Source: Cheiracanthium punctorium (Eukaryota > Arthropoda > Arachnida > Araneae > Cheiracanthiidae). From it: a DNA stretch of 64,000 bases. Below, piece after piece: positions 11,631 to 21,834 of the stretch. Made by a program: the position numbers and the translations under genes. A model generated the notes under the pieces. That model worked only from the letters and a program-made list of their open reading frames with translations. It had not been told where the DNA came from and ran no database searches. The first letter of the stretch is position 1, and every line of letters begins with the position of its first letter. The DNA lies in assembly GCA_038373885.1 (NCBI GenBank), contig JAWZYV010010320.1, forward strand, positions 620,001-684,000. Direction: 5' to 3'.

Positions 11631-12096
11631 CCTAGTGGCACAACTAGTTCAAAAAAACGTTTAACCCTTTGAGGCGCAACCCTTTCCCAATGCTGAAAAA
11701 AGTGCAGCCGTTGCCATCGCTCTATTTAACTACCAGCAAGATGACGGACAATCGAAACGTTCATCGCGTGCCACAGATCTAGAGACCCTTTTTCTTGACG
11801 ACAGCTGGCTGTGCCGGCAGATGTCAGTGCTGTTAACAATAATCGTGACAATTATTTTATGGGAAATGACGTGCTAAAAGGTAAAGGGTTCTCGTCGAGC
11901 TATATGTCACCCGCAACTATTTTTATAGAAATCAAATCTATTCTTCGTGACTGGCAACAGTCAAAACGTCAGAGTTTGGTGTTCCCAGAGCGAGAACACT
12001 GCACGTTAAAGGGTTATAGCACGTTCAAAACACGTTTTATGACATTCGTTCAAAAAACGTGCAATGAACGTTTTTTGAACTAGTTGTTCCACTAGG
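11631..12096. mobile_element. Palindromic MITE split by a TTAA MITE
   Basis: Ends CCTAGTGGCACAACTAGTTC and (reverse) CCTAGTGGAACAACTAGTTC are inverted repeats. A compact 107-bp relative sits at 33178-33284. A complete TTAA MITE (11661-12017) lies inside, so this element was already present when that one jumped in. Confidence 0.7.
11661..12017. mobile_element. TTAA-flanked MITE nested in palindromic element
   Basis: Left TTAA at 11661-11664, right end GGGTTAT at 12011-12017 with one TTAA base mutated. Same termini and core as the copy at 4346, with a small internal change around 11810 where CTGGCTGTGCC joins directly to GGCAGATGTCAG. Confidence 0.75.
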
Positions 12097-12120
12097 GTCT
12101 TGAATAAGTCGAAATGAAAA

Positions 12121-12952
12121 TACAGTGAAACCTGTTTTTAAAGACCATCACTGGGACCAAGAAAATGTGGTCTTTAAGGAGGGTCGGTCTTTGAATTCAG
12201 GTAATACGATACATTTTGACAAAATTTTAAGCGTACTTAATTTTATCAATAGAATTGGAATTTATTTGATAATTACCTGATTATCACTGAAAAGGCTTTT
12301 ATGTAAAATATAATATAATAAAAAGCCTGTGTGTGCTTACTTTTTTATAATATGTAGAGAAAGACAGTGAGATTTATATATATTTTAATAAATGAAATTA
12401 CGATATATTTAAATTGAAAAAAAAAATTGTTGCTTTACATCGTAGGTACTTTATTATTTTTAAAAATATAACAGATTGCTTAACAGCTACATTTTGGGAT
12501 AATTGTTTAATCTCTTCTGTATACATGTCAGATGTTTAAATAGTTCATCACCCCCCACCTGCACGGAATAATTAAGCAAGGTGTTAAAACACTCTTTTAC
12601 TTCATTGAAAGTTATTGAAGTTTTTTGTGATGTGTCTTCACCAGATGATGATATATTTTCAACTGCAATCAGTTTGTTGATTCTTATTTTCAGATTCCGT
12701 CACTGATGTACTAAATTGTCCATGAATGGGGGAAAAAAGAATTTTTTAAAGAATTCGCGGTCGTTAAAATAGGATTTTAAATAAATTTGTTTCTTATACA
12801 GAGCGGTCGTTGGTCGCGTCAGGCAGGTGGTCGTTCAATAAGGAAAATAAACCATTATTTATAATTATATTGTACTCGGGACCGCTAAGACATGGTCGTC
12901 AAGACCAGGTGGTCGTTAAATACGGGGGTCGTTCAACACAGGTTTTACTGTA
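12121..12952. mobile_element. Tc1/mariner-type non-autonomous element
   Basis: Both ends lie at TA dinucleotides. The left starts TACAGTGAAACCTGTTTTTA and the right, read in reverse, TACAGTAAAACCTGTGTTGA. Just inside are GGTCTTTAAGG and GGTCGTTCAA motifs in inverted relation. The 832-bp length, TA target and lack of a transposase frame fit a pogo/mariner-like MITE. A further fragment of the terminus is at 33091. Confidence 0.8.
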
Positions 12953-13403
12953 TAAAATAAGAAGTGAAAATAAAAAATACAATTCTATTTTTGTTTAAGA
13001 AATCAAACATAAATTTACTTTTTTTAAAGAAAGAAAGAAAGGGAAAAAAAAGTGCCGTGAACCATTTATCAATCGGCTAACACAGTACTTTTCAAAAGAA
13101 AAGGTGCGAGATAAAAATAGGGTCATAATTTAAGGCCTTTTCTCTTCCAAGATTGGTCGCCAGTGCCCAGGGAATACGCCGTAAAAGCACTTGAAAGCAC
13201 GCCAAGCGTTAAGTGTACTGATGAAAGTCCTTTAGAGCGAGAGGTCTCTTTCTCTCTCTCTCTTTTTTTTTTAATGTCGATCGAAGGAAAGATTATAGTG
13301 TACGGGCACATTTGCGTGGAAAGTGAGAAACTTGGGAAGGGGAAGAAAACATGTATAAAAATGAAGGGAAAAGAAATAAAATGTTTATACTTTAAGATAT
13401 GTC

Positions 13404-13800
13404 TATCAAAAAATGTTTAATCTGTACTGTCCAAAATCTGTCCTCCAAAACCGGTGTTAACATTTCTTTTCAAAAAGCAGCAGAAGGAATTTATCAAAAA
13501 GGATACTTCTGATAGGAAAAGGAAAACTTTTCCGGTATCCTACTGGATTGTTTCTCTGCACAACTAGTGTTCTTTTAAAGGTTGTTTTTGTCTTGAGATT
13601 AAAATTATCAAAAAATGTTTAATCAGCACTGTCCAAAATCTGTCCTCCAAAACCGGTCCAAAATCTGTCCTACAAAACCACTGTTAACATTTCTTTTCAA
13701 AAAGCAGCAGAAGGGATTTATCAAAATGGATACTTTCTGATAGGAAAAAGGAAAATTTTCCCGGCATCCTACTGGATTGTTTCTCTGCACAGCTAGTGTT
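13404..13800 (+). repeat. Direct tandem duplication, ~203-bp period
   Basis: ATCAAAAAATGTTTAATC occurs at 13404 and 13607, and both units run on to TCCTACTGGATTGTTTCTCT. The second unit has an extra internal copy of CCAAAATCTGTCC. Coding role not supported. Confidence 0.8.
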
Positions 13801-13807
13801 CCCCAGT

Positions 13808-14092
13808 GGCAGGAAGTCCGACTTTAGTCCGTTGTCCCCAAATTTTGAACCAATTGCAGATGCGGGACCAACCCTCTGAAATCGGCACCCCCAGAGGTAA
13901 CGTTAAACCTGGAGGACACTGGAGCCATGACGGATTTTACGTGTAAAAGCTCCCATTAGCGCACACGGTCCCACAGCCGTCGATCCGAGAGGGAGTTGAA
14001 CCTCCCAAGCACTGGCCAAGCCGAATGCTGCTTCACTTGCCGGGTCTTATGGGAGCGGAGTTTAGCGCCCAGACCACTCAGGGACTGTTTTA
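13808..14092 (-). mobile_element. SINE family S1, truncated copy
   Basis: Reverse-strand copy of the SINE seen complete at 23400 and 43571. It lacks the tail end. The sequence GGTTCAACTCCC on its sense strand is a good match to an RNA polymerase III B box, in the position expected near the SINE 5' end. Confidence 0.7.
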
Positions 14093-15339
14093 AAGGTGTA
14101 AATCGAAAAATTAAACGATCATGATGTACGAAGGTAATTGCGCCTGTGATGTAGATCACACATTCAATATTATTTCTCATTTAACTAACGTTTCTTAAAT
14201 TTAATCAATCCAAAATCAAGCATTTTAACTTATTTTTTCTGTACTCAATTTCCTCCACTTGGATTTCCTATCTGTATTTCAGCTTTTCTTTCCGCAATAG
14301 CCTTTTAATTGTTTATTTTCCTCGTCTGAGTCATCATCTGGTCTAAAAATAGGTCCAGTTACGTCAGTTTGTAATTATAACAAATTTTTGATTCCCCCTC
14401 TCTTGGCGCTTGTTTGGCATATTTTATTTTGGATTCCATGCAACATCTTTAAAATTACTTGTTGGCGATTTCATTACTTTAATTTTATTGGCTTAAATTG
14501 TATGGTTTCCATGTAATTGGCGTTGGTTATCTCGGCCACGTTTTTCTTCTCGCCAGTGTGAAGTTAGATAGTTATGTTAGGTGTTGGCACAAGTTTTAAG
14601 GCACCTCAACGCTTTTCATTTCTCAAGTCAACACGTATTTTACCGATACTAGGCCACCACCACACTTAATACTTATTGTTTGTATTATGCTGCTTTTACA
14701 ATAAATTGAGCTTTTTTTAAAGCACCTGAAGTCAGTGATTTGTGTTCTGCAACTTAGTGTTCCAAACCTGGATACATTATTCATAACCCCACTTAATAAT
14801 AATAATTAAAAAATAAAACAAGTCAAAAACTCCATTACAACGCCTGGGACTCAAAATATATTCAGGAATGTTCTTTATAAGCTGCTCTACACACTAAAAT
14901 AAATGAAAACCGCCGACTTTAATGAAACTTAAAAAAAAAAAAATTCTTAAACATGGAATTCCTCAGAAATTTTTTATCGAAGTGTCACATTCTGCAAGTT
15001 TTCGACTTTTAAGAACTTTTTCCTAATAGAGGTTTATCGTTTATTTCAGTGTGCAATACAGCTTGTAAAGCGACCGTCGAAAATTTCTAAGTGCTTCGGC
15101 ATAGTTACTTCATCTGTATGTACAAAAATCATATAATTATTTCGAAATACACCGTATAAATGGTAAAAATGCATTTGGAACAAAAGCTCACGCTGGCCTA
15201 TAGCCAAGTTTTATTTCAATTTTTTCAAATCCCAAACTTGTTTATTCATTTTAATTTCTATCTGACTAAAATAGAACACACACACAGAAGAATTTTTTTA
15301 GGGGGGAGGGGCGAACATTTAAGGCAACTTAACAATAAG
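14093..15339. other. No recognisable feature
   Basis: AT-rich, mostly unique. No coding frame with recognisable domains and no repeat boundaries seen. Confidence 0.5.
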
Positions 15340-15830
15340 TACACTGATGTCCAAAATTAATATTACAAAGGTAAAAAATGTGATTTTGGACAAAAAATGG
15401 GCAATAATGCATGAGAGTTTGGAATACTAATACCTCATGCTGTGGTGCAGGAAAGGATAGCAAAAATGTCACCTGTACGAGAGCTTAATTTAGGCTGATA
15501 TGCAAATGAAACCAACATTGGTCAAAATAGGATATGTCATTCATAAATCTTCATTGCTTCATCTTATAAGAGGTACGGCTACCCCGTACAGCTAGCTATA
15601 CAAGCGTCACATCGAGCGCTCATACTGATAATGAGGCAGTCATTCCCATTCTTCCAGAAACGCCGATATCAGCGTCGGAAGAATCATCGGAGGGAGCATC
15701 CTACTCGTGTTCTATGGGATTGAGGTCTGGAAATCTAGATGGCCACACCATGAAAACCCTCTTCTTCATAACCGTCAAATTTGTAACTTTTAATTCTGGA
15801 CACCAGTCACCAGTGTATGTACAGACTGTA
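15340..15830 (-). pseudogene. Tc1-like transposase C-terminal relic
   Basis: On the minus strand, 15714-15745 encodes WPSRFPDLNPIEHE, the conserved catalytic-domain motif of Tc1-type DDE transposases just before and at the third acidic residue. Downstream, with stop codons, come FLEEWE and LPHYQYERSM, matching the family's C-terminal helix. The frame is broken by stops at several places and there is no N-terminal HTH or first catalytic Asp, so it is a dead 3' fragment. A TA at 15340 followed by CACTGATGTCCAAAATTAAT is the probable 3' inverted repeat of the element. In the cell the intact family cuts and pastes its own DNA at TA sites. Confidence 0.8.
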
Positions 15831-15835
15831 ATGCG

Positions 15836-16062
15836 CGGAAAAAATGTTTTGTTGAACAAAATTTTATTGATTTAACAAAAAAATTTGGTTGGCGCTATTT
15901 CAACCGAATATTTTTTTTTAGTTTTAACAAAACTTTTGTTAAATGAACAAAATATTTCGTTGAATTAACACAAATTTTGTCGATTCAATAAAAACATTTC
16001 TTCGAAATAGAGCTAACGAAACTTTTGTTAAATCAACCGAGCATTTTTTTTTCAGTGTGTTT
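15836..16062. mobile_element. Palindromic AT-rich MITE
   Basis: The left half reads TTTGTTGAACAAAATTTTAT and the right half, in reverse, starts CACACTGAAAAAAAAATGCT followed by TTGATTTAACAAAAGTTTCG. Inverted 'AACAAAA..GTTAA' blocks recur across the element. No coding capacity. Confidence 0.55.
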
Positions 16063-16317
16063 ATGCATTTTAAGATAAATTTCCAAATTTTGTAAAATGT
16101 GCTTTAATTTTCAGGTTAAACTCTATAAAGTCATTAAAACATAAAAATAAAATCTTATTGGAAATATTTTAATAAGCTCATTACTTGACTCTGCAAAATG
16201 AAGCATGATAATATATAATTAGAAATGCTACTGAAGGTTTCAAGCTGTAAGTTAAATTACGATTGAACAAACAAAAATACTGACAGAGCTTTTTCCTCTG
16301 GAGAATAAAGGAACCAA

Positions 16318-16393
16318 ACTTACTGTATAAGAATACACGCTGAGATAGCATTCACTTACCTGAAAGAAAAAGAAAAATTAAATGTTACGACGT
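16318..16393 (-). promoter_or_regulatory. Candidate recursive splice (ratchet) site 1
   Basis: Minus strand: TAAC branch-like motif near 16388, pyrimidine tract ending TTTTTCTTTTTCTTTCAG at 16360, joined directly to the donor GTAAGTG (16359-16353). A second donor, GTAAGTTTGG, starts at 16323, leaving a 36-nt would-be exon at 16324-16359. In animals, a 3' splice site fused to a 5' splice site regenerates a donor, so that a long intron can be removed in steps; a downstream donor allows exon definition. This reading comes from sequence only; no transcript evidence is available. Confidence 0.7.
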
Positions 16394-16849
16394 ACAAAAT
16401 AAAAAATTATTTAGCAAATATTTGCTATACATATTCACTATACATATACAGAAAATTTTCCGGAAATCGCAAAAATTGCGAATCAGTACGTTTGAAAATA
16501 AAAGTGTGAAGTGTATGCTACAGCTTTTAGCTATTCAACCCAAATAAGGCAACTTCCTAAAGTTATAAATAAACGCACTCCCCCCCCCAAAAAAAAAACC
16601 GCATAATTTTGAAAAACTTCAAGCCTCTTATACCAACAATGGGGATTTTATTACATTACTTGAGCACATGTTTTTTTTTTTAATATTGGTGGTAAGGTTT
16701 CGCTTTCGAGATGTATCAGTTCTTGCATTTTTGTGTTATGATAAGCCTACAAGAGGGGCACATCTGCCTACGGGGTATGTGCCTTTATCGGAGGACTTTT
16801 TTAACGCACATTCATGTTATATCTGGAGAAAACCGACCGAAACTCCGGA

Positions 16850-16960
16850 CCAATAAATCGACAGCCGTGTGAGGCTCGAAACAAGGATCTTCCCACTTCA
16901 GACGCCTATTATGTTCAGTGTCTTATCCACTCGTTCGTGATGGGTTGGAGTGATATAACC
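16850..16960 (-). mobile_element. tRNA-like SINE head
   Basis: On the minus strand ACGAGTGGATAAGACACTGA resembles a tRNA D-arm/A box, and about 50 nt later TTGTTTCGAGCCTC resembles a B box. The same GAGTGGATAAGACACTGAA head is found at 41895 on the plus strand. No cloverleaf can be folded cleanly, so it is not called a functional tRNA. Confidence 0.5.
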
Positions 16961-17059
16961 CGGAATTGTTACACCTAGGGTTTTCTTTTTATGAGGAAAT
17001 TTTTTTTCAATTAGCTCTTTTCAAAAAATTATCTTTACTCAACCACCAGACTTCGTGTC

Positions 17060-17310
17060 TATTACAATCGACTGTAATCGATGACTAAAATAATATTTTG
17101 CGAATTTTACAAAAATGCTACGATAAAATTGCATTATTATAGAATTCTTTTGATATTTGATTTCTTTAACATCAAAATTACTGTTAATTACTACAGATTA
17201 CGACTAGTGAATGTTACTAAATTAACATTCACTAGTCGTAATCTTTTCGGAAATTGTTAGTAATCGTAATAGTATTCCATATCATTTCTTGTAATCGATT
17301 ACAGATGATC
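17060..17310. repeat. Palindromic element with perfect 21-bp hairpin
   Basis: The core 17196-17243 has two perfect 21-bp arms (GATTACGACTAGTGAATGTTA and its complement) around a 6-nt loop. Outer motifs (ACTGTAATCGATGAC near 17070 and TAATCGATTACAGATGA near 17291) are in inverted relation, so the hairpin may be the centre of a larger MITE. Confidence 0.65.
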
Positions 17311-17483
17311 GTGCAATCGCAAGAAGTCTGCTTACCACTAATTACAAGCTACATGAACATTCAGGCATGCTGTTTCGTATTTATTATCCCCCCCCCCTTA
17401 TTCCAGGGAGAATTTTCGAACTCGTTTTGCATGCATAGATAAATAAATAAGTAAATAAATAAATTATGGAATCGCAGGAATGA

Positions 17484-17484
<1 letters not shown>

Positions 17485-17517
<33 letters not shown>

Positions 17518-17815
17518 GAGGAAGAAGCGTTAGGAACAAAAGGTATATAGAATCACTTGAAGCGTTGATGAAAATCCTTCAGGAGGGAAGAAGCAAGGTG
17601 GGGGAGGAGGGAGTACGAGTGGTGGTAAGAGGGGGAAGGGGGTTCGGCAGAGTCGATCGAAGATAAAGATGAAGTACTAAGAGAAAAATAGTGAAGGGGG
17701 GTTTTTCGGCTGTGGAGTGGCAAGGAGAGGAAGGGGGTTCGCTCGCTCGGGAGGAAGAAGGGAAAACTTTTCGGAAGGGGAAGGGAGGGGAGGAAATTTT
17801 CTCTCTCAAGTGCTC
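17485..17815 (+). repeat. Poly(A) run and purine-rich tract
   Basis: 31 consecutive A at 17485-17515, followed by about 300 bp in which the plus strand is strongly purine-rich (GGAGG, GAAGAAGG, AGGGGGAAGG). Open frames here are low-complexity and not credible as genes. Confidence 0.7.
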
Positions 17816-18170
17816 GGTGCCCAGGCTTGTCCAGGCGGAAGTCATGTCACATACATCACCTCTTTTTTTTTTTCCCAACGATGAGAAAGATTTTTGGTGC
17901 CTCTCTCTCTATTTCCACCATACGTGCACGCGCGCTCTCATATCCACCACCCCGCCCACTTCAGAATTTCCCGAAAACTGAAGGAGAAAAGTAAATAAAT
18001 AAAAAATGACACACGAATTTTTATAAAAGACAAGTAGGCTTTAAGGGGGGGGGGGGACTTTTAGGAAGGAGGGTGAGGGGGGGGGGAGAGAAAATCAGCA
18101 AGCATAAATTATTAAAATAAGTTTTCGAAGTTTTTTTTTTTTTTAACCACTTGTTATTTTTTGTTTGCAG

Positions 18171-18460
18171 TTGGTTGTAGGAGTAGACAAGACAGTGCTG
18201 CTCTGTACAGGTACAGTAATAGTGTACATAGAAAAAGAAAAATGCTGCTCTCATCTAGAACGTACAGATGGCTGTTTTCTGTGCTCCAAGACTAGAAGAA
18301 GATATCAAAGAATTATGCGTATTGGTGATACACACAACTGGTATAGACGAAATGGTCCGGAATTTCTAGTCCATAGTATTCTGGATAATCACAAGAGAAT
18401 AACGAGTTTGTGTGACGAGAAATTATCCTTCGATACACTCATGCACTGGAATGACCGTTT
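18171..18460 (+). other. Candidate internal exon, unknown function
   Basis: A strong acceptor (T-rich tract, TTTTTTGTTTGCAG ending at 18170) and a strong donor (GTGAGT at 18461) bound 290 nt that stay open in one frame, encoding about 96 residues with seven cysteines and the stretch HNWYRRNGPEFLVH. The frame starts LVVGVDKTVLLCTGT right after the acceptor. A second acceptor (TTTTTTTTTTCAG) ends at 18661; joining to it would end the protein after a few codons, so it could be a penultimate exon. I do not recognise the protein family. Chance retention of an open frame between good splice motifs remains possible. Confidence 0.3.
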
Positions 18461-18879
18461 GTGAGTCTACCCGCTAGCTTACGTATCGATTTACAATATT
18501 TTCATTTGAGTACAAGAACAGCTTATAGAGAAGACATCTAAAAATTGTGTAAGGGGGTTCAGAAGAGTCTAGTTCTATGATCTAGTATTTCTAGGGAGTA
18601 CATAGACTCATAAATCATAGTTCCACAAATTATTTTCTAGATGACATATTTTTTTTTTCAGTGTTCTGTGATGCTTTTGTTTTTTACTGCATTGACAAGC
18701 AATCCCTGCGATATGTTACTAAATTCTATTGGTATGTAGCATTCCGTATTTTCAGGCTTAAACCTCTGGAACTGATATCATATAGATTGTCATATGCAGA
18801 CAACAGTCTTTTTTTTATTGTCGTGCATAACTTTTTTGCTATTGTAGTAGAAAACCGCGTAGTTTCCGGATTCATAGCT

Positions 18880-19734
18880 TAAAAGTTCGAAAGTCCAGTG
18901 TGCATGGGAAGTTCTAGTATACAGTCCAGTTCACAAGATGAAGCACAAAATTTTATTAATTCTAAAAAGTCGAGGAACAATATTTAGTTCAAATAAATTA
19001 GTAAGCAATTATACTTTTGATAATAGTCATCTGAAGACAGAAGCTTTCAGATGCTGAATATCTCGCATCATAAAATCCTTCCACAGGTTAAAATTCAGTG
19101 GAATTTCTTGAGGAAAACTGTCAAGTATTTCTCGCCAGGCAACAATGAAGAATTCACAAACAGCCTTCAAAAATAAGCTTTTCAAAACAAGCGAAAGATC
19201 GCTTACAAGAGCACATAATACAGAGCATAATGCTGTAAACTCAACGAGCATTAAATTACAGCTTAAGTTCTCAGGAACGTCCTGCTCTTTTATATGCGCC
19301 ACCAACGTCAGTCTAACATTCTATGACTTCCATCTACTTATATTTTCCACAAGTCTCCAGTTATTTGATTGTGATGTACAAATGCAATTGACTAATACTA
19401 GGCTATTTCAGGGAAGAAAACATTACAAGCCCCACTAATAAAACTGCGCCTAATGTCGCCAAGCTTTGCAACTTTTTGAAGAAAATTTACCAAATTCGAC
19501 TCCAAAAATAAGTTTCTGAAATTAGCTAAGCGATAGCTAATTGAAATTAGCTAAGCGATAGCGCGAATATTTTTCGAGAATTCGGGAAATCCCTATGTGT
19601 AAAAGTGTTGGCGCCCAAAACTCGCTATATCCCATTCTAGATAACCGATTTTCATGCCGCAAAGTGCAAATTTTTATTATATGACTCTTAGAATACGAAT
19701 TTTAGACAATATTTAAAACCCTAAGAGCAGATTG
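18880..19734 (-). mobile_element. LTR family 1, 5'- and 3'-truncated diverged copy
   Basis: Matches the family from AGTTCGAAAGTCCAG through the 'CAGCCTTCAAAAATAAGCTT' area to the GAATACGAATTTTAGA block near 19690. Both terminal parts have decayed, so no TG..CA ends or target duplication can be read. Confidence 0.65.
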
Positions 19735-19739
19735 AAGGA

Positions 19740-20560
19740 AGAACGGTGTAGTGGGAGCCGCTTCCGTACAGTCCGCGTGGTAGAATGCGCCGTTTGCCAA
19801 CCAGGCCAAAAGGTATCCATTCCACCGGCCTTCAATTCCCAAGGTGCTGTGTGAGCGGAGGCGATCGCTTGCCTCCATACTGCTCCTGCTTTCCCTAGAG
19901 AGTCAGTCGGAGGCTGACGGACGATGTTCCGAGCGTTATGGAATGTGCCACTCGTTGTGCACTTTGTATCGTGTACCACGCGAAGTGGGCTTCGTTTCCG
20001 CTCGTTGTGGACTCTGTATCGTGTGTCACGCGATGTGGACTTCGTTGCGGCTCGTTGCGGACTTTGTAATCGAGTTCTACTTGACATGGGCTTCGCTTCC
20101 GCTCGTTGTGGACTTTGTATTGTGTTCCACGAGATGTGGACTTCGTTGCCGCTTGTTGGGGACTTTGAAAGAACGAGCGAGAGATCGAAGAGGTCGGTAC
20201 TGGCGCCATCTGTCGCTGAAAGCGAAAAGGGGAATGCGTGTTCGTTGTTCAGTTCACCAATGAAGGGAGCGTGCGTCGGGAGCCGGCTTCAATCGCGTAA
20301 AATCCGCGAGAAAAGGTGCGTCGTTTGCTGACCAAGCCAAAATGTAACCATTTGACCGGCCTTCAATTGCGAAGGTGTTGTGTGAGCGGGGACAACCTCG
20401 TCAGTGAAGGGAGAGCGTGTGGTAGGAGTAGGTTTCGATCCCGTAAAATCCGTGAGGTAGAATGTGGCGTTTACCGACCGGGCCAAAAGGTATCCATTTG
20501 ACCGGCCTTCAATTGCCAAAGTGTGGTGTGAGCGAGGCAATCTCGTGCTGCCGCACGATC
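19740..20560 (+). repeat. GC-rich compound tandem repeat
   Basis: Two repeat scales. A larger unit with GTAGAATGYGSCGTTTRCC..CCGGCCTTCAATT recurs near 19780, 20310 and 20460 (about 146 bp apart for the last two). Between the first and second lies the 50-bp minisatellite. GC content is clearly above the surroundings. Several overlapping open frames of 90-140 codons here are a side effect of the repeats. Confidence 0.75.
19951..20170 (+). repeat. 50-bp minisatellite, about 4.4 units
   Basis: CTCGTTGTGGACTTTGTATC-type starts occur at 19951, 20001, 20051, 20102 and 20152. Each unit has two half-similar parts around GTGGACTTCGTT. Since 50 is not a multiple of 3, the frame changes each unit, which argues against coding. 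Confidence 0.85.
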
Positions 20561-20853
20561 TTTCCAAGAATTTGCAACAATATGAACACTTTATACAGCG
20601 TATCCACGTATAAGTTGACCGACCTCTATCTTTGCACCCGTTTGTGTATCAGCGTTTGTGTGCCAGCAAAAATAAAATGGTCAAAATTAGATGCAGAGTG
20701 AAGCTATTAAAAGTTTGAAGCGAAGAAAAGAAATTACTGAAAAAATACCCAATCTAAATTTGTACACAGCCCCCGGATCATTACATTGATTCTGAGCGAA
20801 GCCTTGGCCTTGCAATAACAATGCAGGCAGAAAAAGTTCGACATCGCATGATT

Positions 20854-21012
20854 CAGTGACGTAGCCAGGGTCACCCCCCCCACCAAAAATTTGGATTTTT
20901 GTTCATAGGGTGTCTATAAATCAAGCATTTTTTTTTAGAAATTCTACCTTTTTCATCTTTTGCTTCCACCCTCCCTGCCGATTTTTTTTTTTTTTTTCTC
21001 GCTGCGTCCCTG
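20854..21012. mobile_element. hAT-like MITE of the CAGTGRCGTAGCC group
   Basis: Left end CAGTGACGTAGCCAGGG, right end (reverse) CAGGGACGCAGCGAGA, with C and T runs between. The flanking 8-bp sequences do not match well, so boundaries or one end have decayed. Confidence 0.5.
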
Positions 21013-21755
21013 GATGACCAATACTCACTTTTCGAATGAAAAAAGGAAAGGGAAAGAAAAAGAAATAGGAAGTTCTTTTTTAGTTTTTGGGGAATGACGC
21101 GGTATTTTGCAGCACCATCCTTTATTACCTGTTCAGATGGTGCTGGCAAATGGCGGAATTCCCTATGTTAAGGAGAGTTTTTTAATGCTCAATTTTCACT
21201 GGCAGAGCATTGTAATAAAACAAATTATGGCTTGTTAATGACCAGTCTTGATCCACCGTAAACAGCTAACCCGTGAAACCACAAAACCAAGCAGCCCCCC
21301 CACCCACCCACACACAATGGAGAGACGGGTCGGTAGAATACATAGATTTACCATTGGAATTCTCGACATCGCCCGCACATCCTAAACGGGCCTTTAGTCG
21401 ACGGCTGAGGCCGGAATTATTGCAGGTCATTTTATTAAGGAGGCACCTAACAGGCGGACAACGATGTTGCACCCTGTGAAGGGACAGTCTAAGTGACCCA
21501 AGCCTTAGGCGGGAAATGATCCAGACTCTATGATAAGCTAGAATGATTGTTTAGCCACAACAAACCCTAGGTGATAGAAATGAAGAAATAACAACTTGTT
21601 TTCTTTCTAATTATATCTTTAGATTGAAATTTATAATTCAGTGGTTGAAACAACGACAGGTTTTATACACCTTCTTCAACACTTTCCAACAAGTTTGAAA
21701 AGTATGATTTTGACTTGGCTTGTCTGTCCGTGCTCTAACTTCCGTAAGTATGCAT
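21013..21755. other. No recognisable feature
   Basis: Mixed-composition sequence with a C-rich tract near 21295-21315. No complete repeat or coding evidence. Confidence 0.45.
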
Positions 21756-21756
21756 C

Positions 21757-21834
21757 GGGCTGCGCTAGCCCAGTTGGGAGAGCCGTTGGTCTCGCAGCCG
21801 AAAGGCTGCGAGTTCGATCCTGTCCTGGGACCAA
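21757..21834 (+). repeat. tRNA-like sequence, probable SINE head
   Basis: TAGCCCAGTTGG at 21766 fits an A box and GAGTTCGATCC at 21810 fits a B box, at tRNA-like spacing, followed by a CCTGGGACCA end. The anticodon region instead forms a perfect 9-bp hairpin CTCGCAGCC/GGCTGCGAG closed by GAAA, and the T stem does not pair. A working tRNA is therefore unlikely; a tRNA-derived SINE or decayed tRNA-Ala-like gene is more likely. Confidence 0.55.

Noticed and set aside
19844..20331. Overlapping open frames of about 135-139 codons
   Set aside because: They arise from a GC-rich minisatellite whose 50-bp period changes frame with each unit.
21757..21834. Functional tRNA gene
   Set aside because: T stem and anticodon stem do not pair properly; better explained as a tRNA-derived SINE head.
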